A stretch of 64,000 nucleotides of DNA from Lagopus muta. Its lineage: Eukaryota > Chordata > Aves > Galliformes > Phasianidae. Positions 25,264 to 38,005 of this stretch are shown here, piece by piece (position 1 is the first letter of the stretch; the number at the start of each line of letters is the position of its first letter). The stretch lies in the NCBI RefSeq assembly GCF_023343835.1, contig NC_064439.1:21089433-21153432 (forward strand), written 5' to 3'. The position numbers and the translations under genes were made by a program. The notes beneath the pieces are model-generated. The model was given only the letters and a program-made list of their open reading frames with translations. It did not search any database and was not told where the DNA came from.

Positions 25264-25323
25264 ATGGGCAGCTGCCGCCGAGAAACTCCCCTCCGGATCG
25301 CGCCTGCCAGTGGCCTGCTCTGA
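25264..25323 (+). other. uORF 1 in the ZNF804B leader (19 codons)
   Basis: ATG at 25264 sits in a near-ideal Kozak context (GCCATGG). The frame runs 19 codons to TGA at 25321-25323. It is in the same frame as ZNF804B and its stop is the last in-frame stop before the main ATG. If transcription starts upstream of it, most scanning ribosomes should meet it first. No family is recognised for the peptide. Confidence 0.5.
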
Positions 25324-26049
<726 letters not shown>

Positions 26050-26750
26050 TGATACTGCGTTCGTACCCGTGCTGGCTGTGTGCCGGGGTGCCCGAAGCCT
26101 GGGCGTAGGGTGCGGGAAGTTTGGGGACGTCCGAGAGTGGTGAGCCGCCGGGCTGCGGTGTGATGTTCCTGCGGGTCGCGATAGGCGTTCGGAGCCGGAG
26201 TGGGCGGGGGGGGAGAGCAGTGCGTCGCAGCCTCTCCTCCGGGCGCTAAGCATCCCAAGCGTTCCCCGGCCGGAATGGAACGTGCTCCGTCTTCGTGGAG
26301 CACTCCTGGGTCCGGACAGCTTCGTTCACCGAAGGTGCCGGGGATGCCCCCATCCCACTACTTAGTCCTTTGGCTTTGGCAGTGCCCCACAATGCGCCCG
26401 CACCCTAAATGCCTTCAGGAAACTGCCTGTGATGATGAAGCCTGTGCTTTCTGTTTCTTGACTTTCGGTGATGGGATGAAGCAAAGCGACCACTATTTCC
26501 TTCTCCGTCTGAAATCCCCCCGTGTCCTACAGCAGCCCGCTGACACAGCGCCCGCGGGTTCCTCCCTCCCTGCTGCTTCTCGCTGTGCGGTTCGGCACCG
26601 CATCGCTGTACCGCCGCACGGCTCCAGCTGAGTTGTGTCCGCTCCCTCACCTCAACCCGTGCGTGGAACCCCCCAAAACGCAGAGGGGTCGCAGTCAGAG
26701 CAGGAGAGAGGTTTCTCCCGTCAGTTTGAGAGGTGAAAAACCTCAATAGT

Positions 26751-28519
26751 CTAAAGCGGGAGGAAGCATGATTGTAAATACTTTGCGCTGAGTATTGTGT
26801 GCTGTACGCAGTAGAACTTAAACCCTGTTCAAATGTCGGGAGATATTATCCCTCAAGTATTGTTGTGTCTCACATCCTTCACTTTCCAACTTCTTTGCCT
26901 TTTTTCCTACCTACACAGTGAATGTGCGCACAGCTCTCCTCAGCCTAAATGCTTCATGAGACGAATGTAATTATCTGACTTTGTTAACAAATCATTTTTG
27001 AGACAGTTCTTTTAACTGGTGGGGGAATGTACATATTTTTAAATACAAATACAAGATCAGGAAATAGTTTTGATTTTTCTTATCAAGGAACAATATTTAC
27101 TTCAATGTTGAGCAAGATCTATTTCTTCATGAAGTATTTTAGTCTGAAGTCAGTTAGAGAGTTTAGTGGAAAAGGAGAAAAAAAAGCTCAAGTCTCTTTC
27201 CCTCCTTAGGAACATTCTTTCCTTTGAGCTTCCCTGAGCCTGAAGCTAGGAGCAATACTTTTGGTTTTGAGATTAACATGACCAGAATTTGGGATGTTTT
27301 TACATGATTTTTGACCATTTATATAGAAAAGAAACCCTGAATTTTAGCACTCCTTAGCTTTCATTCTGAAGTACTGAGGGGAAACTTTCACTTTTTCATA
27401 CCTCTTTTTGTTTTGTTGGTCTTTTGTTTTAGTGAGCACCCTTTGCAGCCAGTCAGGCTTTTCGGTTGCTGGGCTGAGCTCCGGGTAGTGGTGGGAGTGC
27501 AGGTGTGTGGTGCATTGGCGTTTTATTGGCTCTGGGTAATTGTAGATCTGGAGCTCTTACTTATAAGTGTTTAGTAATTAGCTTTTACTACTGCTTTTAT
27601 GTATGCTATTTTCATATTTTCATAGGGGAGTCCAGGTTTCAGGTGAAAAATAACGAATGCTTTGTTGGCAAGTTACATAATCTCTTACATACTGAAAACA
27701 GTGATTTTTCCAGAGTTATCTCTGTGTGCTTACAAACTTTCAACTTTCCAGACCGTATATGTCTTGCTCCTCAATGTGTTCAGGGCTGGGAACAGTGAAC
27801 ACAACACCTGGGTATATTCTTATATTATGGAGGTGGGAGTCATCCGTATTGGAATTTAGTAATAATTGAGGTAATAAAACTGTTTTCACCATAAGAAAAA
27901 AAAAACAACAACAACAAACCAGCAAATAGCACCATACAAACGTACCTTCAAAGTTTTTGTATTTTCTTTAACAATAAGCTATGAGTTAAACTTCAGACCA
28001 CTTGTGTGTCTAAGTAGGTCCCAAACAAGTGGCATTTATTTGTATACCTTGTGATTTTTGTTTAATTATTTCATTTAATAATTCCTGACTGTAACTTCAG
28101 AAGATACAGGTTATGTCTCACAGTCATTTTTTATATGCTAGCCTTGGAAGTAACCTTGAAGATTATAAGTTATATTTCCTACCATTAAACAATCCTCTAC
28201 TTGTATACTATAGCTATCTTATTCATGAGTCTACAAAATTTTTAATGTATAATGTGTACCTTTCTATATTTAAAGTGTTGTATTAACAGACCATGAAATG
28301 TCAGTAGACTTAAGGCTAGGCTTTCCAAAATGAGAACAGTGGTGAATATTTTAAATACCTTTATCAAATTTCACGGCTATGTGAACAAGGATTTTTCAGT
28401 CTAGATGCACCTGTAGTATTTATTTAGCATTCTTTGCTATTATTGCATCAGAAACAAATGTGATCCATCTTTCTAGTATAGAGAGACTGTGCACTGTAGC
28501 AGTACCAAAAACAAAGATG
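26751..28519. other. Intron 1, nothing recognised
   Basis: AT-rich DNA just downstream of the island, with A-rich/(CAA)n sequence at about 27896-27917. Short frames only. Confidence 0.6.
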
Positions 28520-28612
28520 CATAGAATCATAAAGGTTGGGAAAGGCAAGATCACCAAGTCCATATGTCAACCCGCCACTGCAGTAGCACTAAACCACCTC
28601 CCTCAGTGCCAT
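28520..28612 (-). mobile_element. CR1 LINE short 3' fragment
   Basis: About 90 bp of reverse-strand CR1: ATAGAATCATAAAGGTTGGG, then CACCAAGTCCATATGTCAACC and ACTAAACCACCTCCCTCAGTG. It matches the subfamily whose + orientation reads CTGAGGGACATGGTTTAGTG, like the copies at 52.7 and 55.8 kb. It is in intron 1, antisense. Confidence 0.85.
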
Positions 28613-31600
28613 AGGAAGACTACAGAGATAACTTACTTCATCTGCACATGTTGACCTGGGGCAATGTTGTTATAAAGTCTCCAAAACTCCACATTTCCTC
28701 TGATCGTTTCTCTGTGTAGGAAAAACTAGTTGGGAAGTTGTGTTCTGAAGTAAATGGTGATGAGTTTAGGAAGAATGGAATGAGAAACAAATTCCAGTGA
28801 GTTGAGTGTCAGGAAAGAGAGCACTGGGTTTGGCAGTGCCAGCACTGCTGAGGGCAGTAAGTGTAGGGTGGAAATGCTTGTTGTAGAGAGCTGATTCCAT
28901 GCTCAGGCATTTAGCTTTTGCCTGAAAAGTTCTGTTCATGACCATATTATGAGCAAGCAGTAGGAAGTTTTCTCACTCTGAAAATCTTTACTTAGTGAAA
29001 TGCACTTTGATGCAGAGCTCTTGCGTGCATTTCAGACCGGGATATTGTCTGTGGGATTTTTGAGCCTGATGTGGATTGCTGTGCTCACTTGCTGGCTGTG
29101 GTTTTGCAGCCATGGCAGATGTGCTGCAGTGCTCACCTGCAGCCAGGCCTGCCCAGAGGCGTGCTGTCACCTCACAGCCTGGCAGTGCTGGCGCTGGAGG
29201 GGACACGGCTGTGCAACTTCCAGGTAAAACCTTGCAGGATACAGCAGAAAGCAGTGCTGGGAATTCAGCAGATGGCCCCCTTGCCTATGAATCACGTCAG
29301 AGCCAACGATGCTATTAGGGTGCACAGCTCTGCTTGTAGCTTTTTAAGGTGAGATATAAACAAAGCCTCGTTTACTACCAGTTATTTAAGGATCCCTTTG
29401 TACGATGAAGGGAATAGAAGGCTGAGAAGACGCAGTGCCTTGGCCAATATATGACTTGGCTAATTATTTTCCTTCCGTTGTTCCCCGCAGCTTCAGCTGA
29501 ATACAGTATTTTTCACACGTTTTTACACCGTTTTCTAATCAGTCTGTCAGGCAGCTGCTCTGCTGCACTTACGGTTTGCCTAATTTCTGTGGGATGTTGG
29601 GGGTGGGAAGTGCTGCTGTGTTGCACAGAGCTGGCTTTTGAAAAGCACAGCCCTCACCCTGAGCTCAGAGGTTCCAATAGCAATAAATAAGCCCCTCGCA
29701 GCTACTTGGAAACAATGACTGTTTAGTTGATACCAAGCCACAAACGTGCTGTTCCAGCATTAAAGCAAGTGTAACCAGTGCTGAGCAGCACCTCATTACT
29801 CTCCACAGCAGATAACAGCACTGGGTATTTGAAACCTTAGAAAATGAAGGGGTGGCAGCGGAATTAGGGACCATAACTAGAGAACAGCAGAGCTATAGCA
29901 CAAGCATCTGTCTAAGTTAAAGGGAAAACACCAATATGGATGAGTCTGGAGCAGATAATGGGAGTTGGTGTTTGCCACCAGCAAGAGACTTGTGCCAGGC
30001 AGAGCTCTGAGAAAGCATTTAAGAAGTTACTAGACATGGTGTACGTTGTGAAATGGGATCTGGATGGCCACACATTGAAAGGAGGGAGCCTCTGTGTGAT
30101 CAGGTGGAAGACCACAGAACCTAGGAGTCACTGATGTCAGTCCTCTTGTTGGTGGCACACACACAGTGCTGAGGAACAACTCCGAAGGCAGAGGAAGGTT
30201 GTGCTGTGGGCACTGTTGGAAGAGTTGCGTGACGGAGAAAGCAAAGCCTTAAGATATATAGTATGAAGTGACCAGTAGTAAACCAGAAGCTCCAACAAGC
30301 AATGGGATTTGGGTAGTTCCAATGGTAAGAAAGGGAAACAAAACAAAGCAAAACAACTGTACTAAAAATGAAGTAGGGGAAAAAAAAGAAAAAGGGGGGG
30401 ATAAATAGGAAAGGAAACAGAAAATGTTGCTTTCACTCTTATGTCTGGGAGCTGCCAGGTGCAGAGGTGGGCTTCTGCCAGGGGGAACCCTTGCATGGTG
30501 CTGAGAGTGGGGCAGGTGCTGCTCCCTGAGATGCTGCCGTGTGCATTGCATTGCATACGCAGGGAGAGACACAGGTGAGGAAAGTTGCCTTGTTTCTACC
30601 TATTTTCTGATCTCACTGCTTCTGGGCACTTCATATCTCAGAGCTAACTGTATTTCCTGGTCACCCTAGTGCCTCCAGCATGCTGGAGAACATAAGTGTT
30701 CATGGAGCCTATACTAAACTTTGAGGTGAACTTATTTTCTGATTTTTATGGTCTTTTTTCTGTGCTTTCTGTGAATTTCTGCAAAGCAAGAAGACAAAAA
30801 TAAATCTTCAAAAATACTTCAAGCATATAGCATTGCTGCTTATGCCTTGTATTAAACCTTTTTTGTTTTATCTATGACTTTTGAGCATATCTTGTTTCCA
30901 ATTCAGTCACTGGGCCTCACGCTTTATATATAAAATTACAATCAAATTTAATCGCCTTCAACCAATTTCTTCTGGGGCCATTTCCTACACTCACAATTAG
31001 CTGTAATGTTAAACAGGTGCTTTGTGTTTTACTGGGCTCTTCCAGCAGCCTAATATTTTTACTGGTCCCTCAATTGAGTTCTTAAATCTAGATTGGTTCC
31101 TTTCTGATTTTGCATGTGGCAATGCTTGTTCGCCCATTACTTCCAATGTGAGACATTGCTGTTACATCCTTTTGCACCCTCACTCAAGGCTCAACCATGT
31201 TTTACTCACCCAGGCTGTAGTAATACATTAATGCAGATACCTTCATTTGAGATATGATCCTCTGCATAAAAAACATCATTGAAAGAATGAACTTCTTGTG
31301 AAAGGTTGCTAAGTGGAGAATGAAGAGAGTTTTCAAAGAATGGCCAAGAAGTTGGTGTTTCTTCCTACTTGGTTTTCCCTGATAGAGCCTCTGGCTACAA
31401 GGTAGGGGTTTTTTTTGTTTTTGTTTTTTTTTTCCCTTGGCATGTAACACTTTTCAGGAACATTTGTTAAGGCTCAAACGTTACATCTCAACTGATTATT
31501 TTAAAAGACTAAAGTCATTGTTACCTGCAAATGTCATTTTTCTCACTAGTATTAGGAAACCTGTAGGATGCATTAAGAAGAGTGTGGAAAACTGTTCCCC

Positions 31601-34600
31601 GAGGGAAAGTGTTGATTTTTCTGAGGGAAAAATAGAAATGCGAAATATTTTTAACTACCTGTTGAGATAGTTCTATGTAAAAATGCCACTGGTAATACAC
31701 TGTGAGAGATTTAGTTTTGCTGCTTTATTTTTCTACCCACCTGTATAAGCCTTGCTCCTTGGAAGGACATGTTGTTTGTGATGCATTGTGGGTCTTCACT
31801 CTTGAAGCCATGGCATTGTGTTTGTTACAACATACAACAGAAGCTGTAATCATTTTAGACCTGCAGATCTAGGATATTACTGTGAAAGATTTGTTCACAG
31901 GTACAAGAGTGAAAAGAAATCATGTATCGGGGCGGTTTATTTAAAAGGTCAAATGAAGTTCATCCAAGGAACAACCCAATGGCAAAGATAAGTACAGATG
32001 CATAAATGGGCTGCAGAAGCTGGAATTCCCATTCTTTGAAAACACTTGAGGATACCATTAAGATTCCAGTTTGATTATCCAAGGAATTAAATGGTCTTCA
32101 TTGGGAGAAACATTTTGCAAACATATGTGCATGCAGAACTCCATGCATCCAAACATTTTTGAATAGCAATAAATGCATTCTTTAAAACAACCACTTCACA
32201 TTCATTTCACATCCCTATCAAAAGTTGGAAACATGGTTTTTCAAGGTTCAACCAGCTCTGCTGTTATTTTTCGTACCTTCAAAACACTGAATGAACAGTA
32301 TTAAAACAACTCGGTTTATGATGACAGTATGCACAGGTGATGCTGTAGGTAGGCACTGTAATATTGGATGTAGGTATTCAGAGTTCTGCATTTCTGTATC
32401 TTTTGTGGGCATGTGTCTGCTTGCTTTGTGCAGTTAGGTACTGTGGATGAGTACCAAGATTTGTCCTGGGGAATGTTTGCATGCCTGAAAATGCTGTGGG
32501 CTGCTCAGAGCACACTGTTATGTACCCAGTTGTAAGATGCCTTAATGACAACTTTTTGTTGCGGTGGGTTTTTTTTTCTTTCTATTGTTAATACTAGACT
32601 AAATTTATGTGCATACTGGATAAGATGTAAACATCATCATCATCATTTTGTCCCAGTTTCGTAGTTACACATAATGATAATTGGCAAGCTGGTTCAAGTA
32701 AAGAAACAGAACTATTGCTGGGAGATTGCATGCAGCTCTGAAACAATTCATACATTAATCAACTCTAGTTGATACCAATTTTTCAATTGATGTTTTCCCT
32801 GGAACACATTCTAAAACAGATCTAATGCATTTGTGTCAACAGAAATATTCCATCTATATTCTGCTCAGACTGAACTGGAGAGATGTATTTGATGTTGAGA
32901 AAATTCTCAGTTGTAATCGGCTGTATATCTGTAGCTTGCACTTCCAGTTTAGATTGTAACGTGTTAGGAAGGAAGGCATGTGAAACTAGATTGGAAAGCA
33001 AAGGCCTCAATTTCCTAAAAACACCCTTTGATGGTAAAATAACCTGTAGGTAGAATTTGGGGGTTAAAAATCCCATCTATAGAATAGGTGTAAACTGAAA
33101 TTACGAATAAGGACTGTATGACTGCTATGATTTGTGGTCTGCTGGAAATGCAAACTCTTATAGTTGTCATATGTAGCTGTTATATGCATTTTTAATGCTA
33201 TTTTCAAAGAAAAGTTTTCGTATTCTGTTTCTCATACACTTTTTGCAGTTTTTGTAGGTTTCAGCAGTGATCAGTACAAATGATTTGTCTATGCTAATTT
33301 TCTTGTTTTCTGTGCTCATCATCAGATCTGCAGAGGAAGAATGACTTTGTGTTGTGTGAAAAGCTCAGACCATTGATGTTTTCTGGGGCAGATGTTCTGA
33401 AAAGGAGAAAAAGATGTGCAGTCATGCCCTTCTATATTTAACCAGGAAAACTAGGATCAAATATCGATATTTTGTGCCCTTGTCTATGGTCACAAGAAGC
33501 TTTTAGTGATGCATTACAGATAGACAGGAAAGAATTTGCAGTGATCTCACATTGGTTGCTTGATGAATACAGTGGCCCAAATGGCAAGTGATCAGTGTAC
33601 TGGATAATTAAAAGGACTTCTCTATGTGGGAAAAGCACTGCTTATTTCCAGATACTGCTCTGACTGCCTTGCAGTGCTGGAAGCTGTTATGGCACAGGAG
33701 CAGAACCTGCTGGGTGGCCACAAATCATGTGGGGCAACAGGTCTATGCCAAAGCGCACCTTGAGACAGAGCCATCACTGCAGGGAGGGCACTGCACACCT
33801 AGTTGCTGTCTCATGAGCACATAAATCATCACACAGTTACTGAAGATTGTTTGGAAAAAAAAAAATAAAAATGCACAGTCATGCAGGTCCCCATATAGCA
33901 AAAGACGAGCACACAATGTGATGCGTATGCAAGTAGTTTGTTCTTATAAAATAATAATTAGGCACCCTGTAAATGCCATTGCATACAGCTATTCCTGGCT
34001 CTCTGAATGTTTAACTGCAGTCCTTACAAAGCTGTACTTTTGTTCTTCCTTGACAGAGACCTAATGATATTGTATTGCATTCATCTACTTAAATGGACAT
34101 TGGCATGTGACTTCTTCAGTGTTAGATATACACTTAGGTTGCTGTAAAGAAAAGACAACAAAACCTATGTGGAAAAATAGTTTAGCTAGCCAAGTCAAAA
34201 AAGACTGGTAGACAGTTCTAGTTCAAAGATTTTAGTACAAAGATTTTGAATTTTCATTGGAATGATACCCATACGCTTAGTTATTCAGTATGGCTGAGAA
34301 TCAACATGAGGAAGGCTGAGCAGTGACTGAGACAGCACAAAACAAATAACATGCAGACAGTTCTGTTTCTGGGAGCGAGTGATAAATGTTTGTTGTTACT
34401 AATAATCAATAGAAAAATCACAGATGTGTGTTCTCTGATGCAGAAATTGTATTCATATCTTATGAAACAAAAATGACATTGAAATAAACCTTGAATATAC
34501 AAGTGTATTGTTTTTGTCTTTTGTTATATCTTCTGCTGAAGATCTGTTTAGCACCATCGTGTATACACCATGTGGTACAGGAGTTTTGTAGGAGGCATAT

Positions 34601-34617
34601 GTTGTGCAATATGCATA
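28613..34617. other. Intron 1, mostly unremarkable
   Basis: Contains the GC-rich candidate cassette exon at 29110-29223 and a moderately GC-rich stretch to about 30560 with overlapping short frames on both strands. The rest is AT-rich with no recognisable gene or element. Confidence 0.55.
29110..29223 (+). other. Candidate cassette exon inside intron 1
   Basis: A 114-nt GC-rich segment is bounded by an acceptor-like TGGTTTTGCAG and a donor-like TTCCAG|GTAAAA. It is exactly 38 codons and has no stop in phase 0, the phase of the ZNF804B exon 1/2 boundary, so it could be included without breaking the frame. It also contains GCCATGG, an ideal Kozak start at 29112, in another open frame. No protein family is recognised in any frame. 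Pseudo-exons of this quality are common in long introns, so this is a hypothesis. Confidence 0.25.
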
Positions 34618-35136
34618 GGTTGCTCCTAAAGTAATGCCTCCTTTTTATTTCTGTAGAAAGTACAATCAAAACAAATACAATAGCAGTATTTGATAGTGCA
34701 AATTCTCAGCTACAAATCACAATTTTTCAATGCAGTCACCTCCATTAGCTGTGTATTTTCACCAGCAATGAAAATGAGTCTGCATGCCGTACTTGTCAAA
34801 ATCTACATCAGTGGAGGTGACCCACTGTTGCTGTCACCACTGCTGAAATGCACCACCCACCGTCTCAGTGCACTCACGTTTACTATTTGGTATCCGTAAA
34901 CATTCAGCATGCGTCAATGAATGTCAGTGGGTGCCATTTTTTCTGCACAGAGGAGTTCAATTCCACACCTTTGCTTCATCTGCACTCCTGTGTCAGATGC
35001 CATTTTGTCAAACTGCTCCTCTGCTGCCATCAGTCCCACAGCAACAAAATATGAAATACTGGCTGGAAGGTTCAACCTGTGCTGTCATACAATCAACATG
35101 ATAAAATAGGGGGCATTACTTTCAGGGCAGCCCTTG
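34618..35136 (-). mobile_element. Galluhop-type mariner, internally deleted non-autonomous copy
   Basis: A second copy of the 11.1-kb element. It is flanked by TA (34616-34617 and 35137-35138), begins GGTTGCTCCTAAAGTAATGCC and ends GGGGGCATTACTTTCAGGGC. The minus-strand ATG at 35001-35003 starts the transposase N-terminus (MASDTGVQMKQRCGIELL), interrupted by TGA shortly after TDIH, then resuming into LRRWVVHFSSGDSN. The remaining catalytic part is missing. It cannot move itself. Confidence 0.88.
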
Positions 35137-37689
35137 TATTTATTTTATTGCTTAGCATTATAATAAGTGTGTTTTAGAAGTTAAACTACAAAAAATACAT
35201 ATCCCTAGAGGATATGTCTTATTTGAAAATCTTGACACTTGGAGGAGAAAGATACACTTCCCATTTTGGCTAGGTTAATAAATCTGTGCAGCACTGGTGT
35301 AGAGCTCTCTTCTGACTATTAAGGAACAAGTTTTCTTTTTGCGAAGTTTTTGGAAAAAAGAGTTATTGACAGAATTGGGTTTTTCATTCTATAAAGTAGA
35401 TTAAGTGATGGCTGAAAGAAAGTGTCCTATCCAAGGGTTGTCTTATGACTTCTAATGGAGAAAGGTTTACCAGTCTGGGTATCTATTTGTTCACAGCATT
35501 ATTTTATCACCTTAAATAGTATACAATAGATTGTGTAGGTGACTGAATTTGATATCTGCAGGTTGTGGGATCAGCCTTTAACAGCAAATCACTGGAAGTA
35601 AAAAAAAAAGTTTCCTTGAAAAGAGTTTAACCAAGTTTACAGAATGACTTAACAGCGCTCACGTAATCTTCAGAGTCAACAAAACCAAGGGGTGAGAAAC
35701 ATTCTTAAAATCCATATAAAAAATATTTTGTTTCCATTATCTATTCTTGAAGACCCATTCTTTAAGCCTCAGTAAAGGAGGCTTATGAGATATTTACAAA
35801 TAGGGTAAGTGTGTATAGATATTTCAGCAGAGAAACTTCTAGTTTTTCTTTTTCAAGCTAGAGTTCATCTATTAACCTTAGTAATAAGGACCTCAAGCCT
35901 TTCCCTTCTATCCAAATACTGTTGCTTACCCTGATTTTTTTTTTTGTCAGAATATGTCTAATTGCAGTACTGTTGCCTTTCTACACTCCAAAGAGCATTG
36001 TCTGAAGAGTACAATAATTATTTTAAAAAGTACTCAAAATGCATGTTTTAGAAGCTTCTGCAGTTAATCATTGCACCAAGTATACTGTAATCTTGAGTAT
36101 TCATTAGAAAAATACCCCAAACCCAACAAACCCACCAAAAGCCCCATGATCACAGTCCTCAGCAGAATGATCAGTTAGAATAGTGCTGAGACCACCACTG
36201 CTGTGACACATTGCTGACAGCTTTTCTTTCCACATCCATACAGAGTTCAGCTCCTGCCCTTTCATTTGCCTGAGAACAGTTACATAGTTCCTAATTAGAT
36301 TCCTGATTGCAGGCAAAGAATAATAACTGATTAAGTGATTGCAGTACGTTACCCTGAAGAGTTTTAAATATGTAAAACTCCTTTAAACTGTCTCCTTAAA
36401 AAAAGGTATGGCTGCTCATCTTATATATCATAAAATAAATTATATTTTTTGCTCTTATTGTTATGTACTTAGTTTATGTTTATATTCTAACCTCTGGTTA
36501 ATAACGGTGGTGAATGAGGCATTAGGCATTCAACAGCCTTAAAAAGATTGATGTTTTTGATTATAGCATACTGTATGATAAATTGTAGGGTGCAAAACTC
36601 TTACAGAGTTATAAAGGGTATGTGCTATCTGAAGAAACATAGAGATATCAATTTTCTACTTGATGGTACTAATATATTTTGATAAGATCTGCATATTAAG
36701 AACAGAATGAGCCCTCAAGTACAGTGATTTAGTGCTGCAGTTGTGCACCGTACTTCTACTTCACTGTGAGGAGGAGAAACAATAGGAATGTGAATCCTTG
36801 CCTCTGCTCTGAAGGACAGTGAACAAAGGCAGTAAGTACTTCTGCTGGCAGGTGTGGAGGTGGCTTGGTTTTCAGAAGTGACTGGAAAGAGGAAAGCAAG
36901 CGGGTACAATAAATGGGAACGGAGAGGTTAATTGCAAAGTAAATGAGTTCACCACAGAATACACGGAGGCTCAAAGCCTCAAAGGCTGCATCTGTATTAG
37001 TAAACAACACCACGGCTGTGCCAAGCCTTGGAGCTTAATCAGATAGGCTATAAAATTGTGAGCAGTTTCCAGTGTTCTTGTGTCACAGACCTTGCAGCCC
37101 TCTCCCAAACCTGGGGAAGGTTTGAGAATTTGCATAGGGCAGGGCCATTACCAGCACACAGTTTACATGTGAATACTTGCTTCTGGAAGCTGGAAGACTT
37201 TCACTGCACTGACATAGGCTGCCATGCCCCCATTGCCAGAGAACAGTCCTAAGAACTTTTGTAGAGATAGAGATGTATAGGCATCTATCTTACCTCAAGG
37301 TGAGCATCAGATTGATGCTCCTGATGTTCTGCCTGTATGGCCAGTTCTGTATGCCTGTGAATCCCTCACACCACCTGAAATCAGGCCCAAACACACATCA
37401 TTTCTGTGATGTAAATCTGGAGAAACTCCATGCAAACTGGAGGACCTCAAAACAGTACATTCTCAGTGTGTGAGGTTTGATTTTGTATTTCTTTTAGAAA
37501 CTGTAAATTTACTGTTTCTATTTTTTGCGGGGCAGCAGTAGTCATTGACTATTGCCATATTTGCTCCACCTAACTCTTTCATCTTGACTGCTTCTTGGTC
37601 TTGAACCTTGCTCAGGTTTTACACATGCTGGAGTCACCTCACAGTTAGCAGTTTAGTCTGTGCAACGTATTTGGCCAGATGTTTTAGTA
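35137..37689. other. Intron 1, nothing recognised
   Basis: AT-rich intronic DNA. A small perfect hairpin (8-bp stem GAGCATCA, 3-base loop) lies at 37302-37320. No coding feature was supported. Confidence 0.55.
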
Positions 37690-38005
37690 TCACAGAATCA
37701 CAGAATTGCAGGGGGTGGAGAGGACCTCAAGAGATCATCAAGTCCAACTCCCTGCTAAAATGGGTATCCCACAGTAGGTCACACAGGTAGGCGTCCAACT
37801 GGGTCTTGAACATCTCCCCAGCCTCTCTGGGCAGCCTGTTCCAATGCACCATCACTCTTAACCGTATAGAAGTTCTTCTGCATGTTAGTACAGAACTTCT
37901 TGTATTCAAGTTTTATGTCATTACTCATTGTCCTGTCTCTACACACCGAGAAGAGCCTGTCTCATCCATTTGCCTCCCACCTCCCTTTAGATATTTAATA
38001 GAAAC
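37690..38005 (-). mobile_element. CR1 LINE 3' fragment
   Basis: Reverse-strand CR1: CACAGAATCACAGAATTGCAG at the element's 3' end, GACCTCAAGAGATCATCAAG, then CTCTGGGCAGCCTGTTCCAATG and a tail to CCCTTTAGATATTTAATAG. Antisense in intron 1. Short frames on either strand here are element-derived. Confidence 0.92.

Noticed and set aside
26200..26749. Overlapping plus- and minus-strand frames at the island's downstream edge
   Set aside because: No family resemblance, three frames open at once, and no splice-bounded structure.
37302..37320. 8-bp perfect hairpin as a possible structured RNA
   Set aside because: Stem too short and no flanking pairing; hairpins of this size occur by chance many times in 64 kb.
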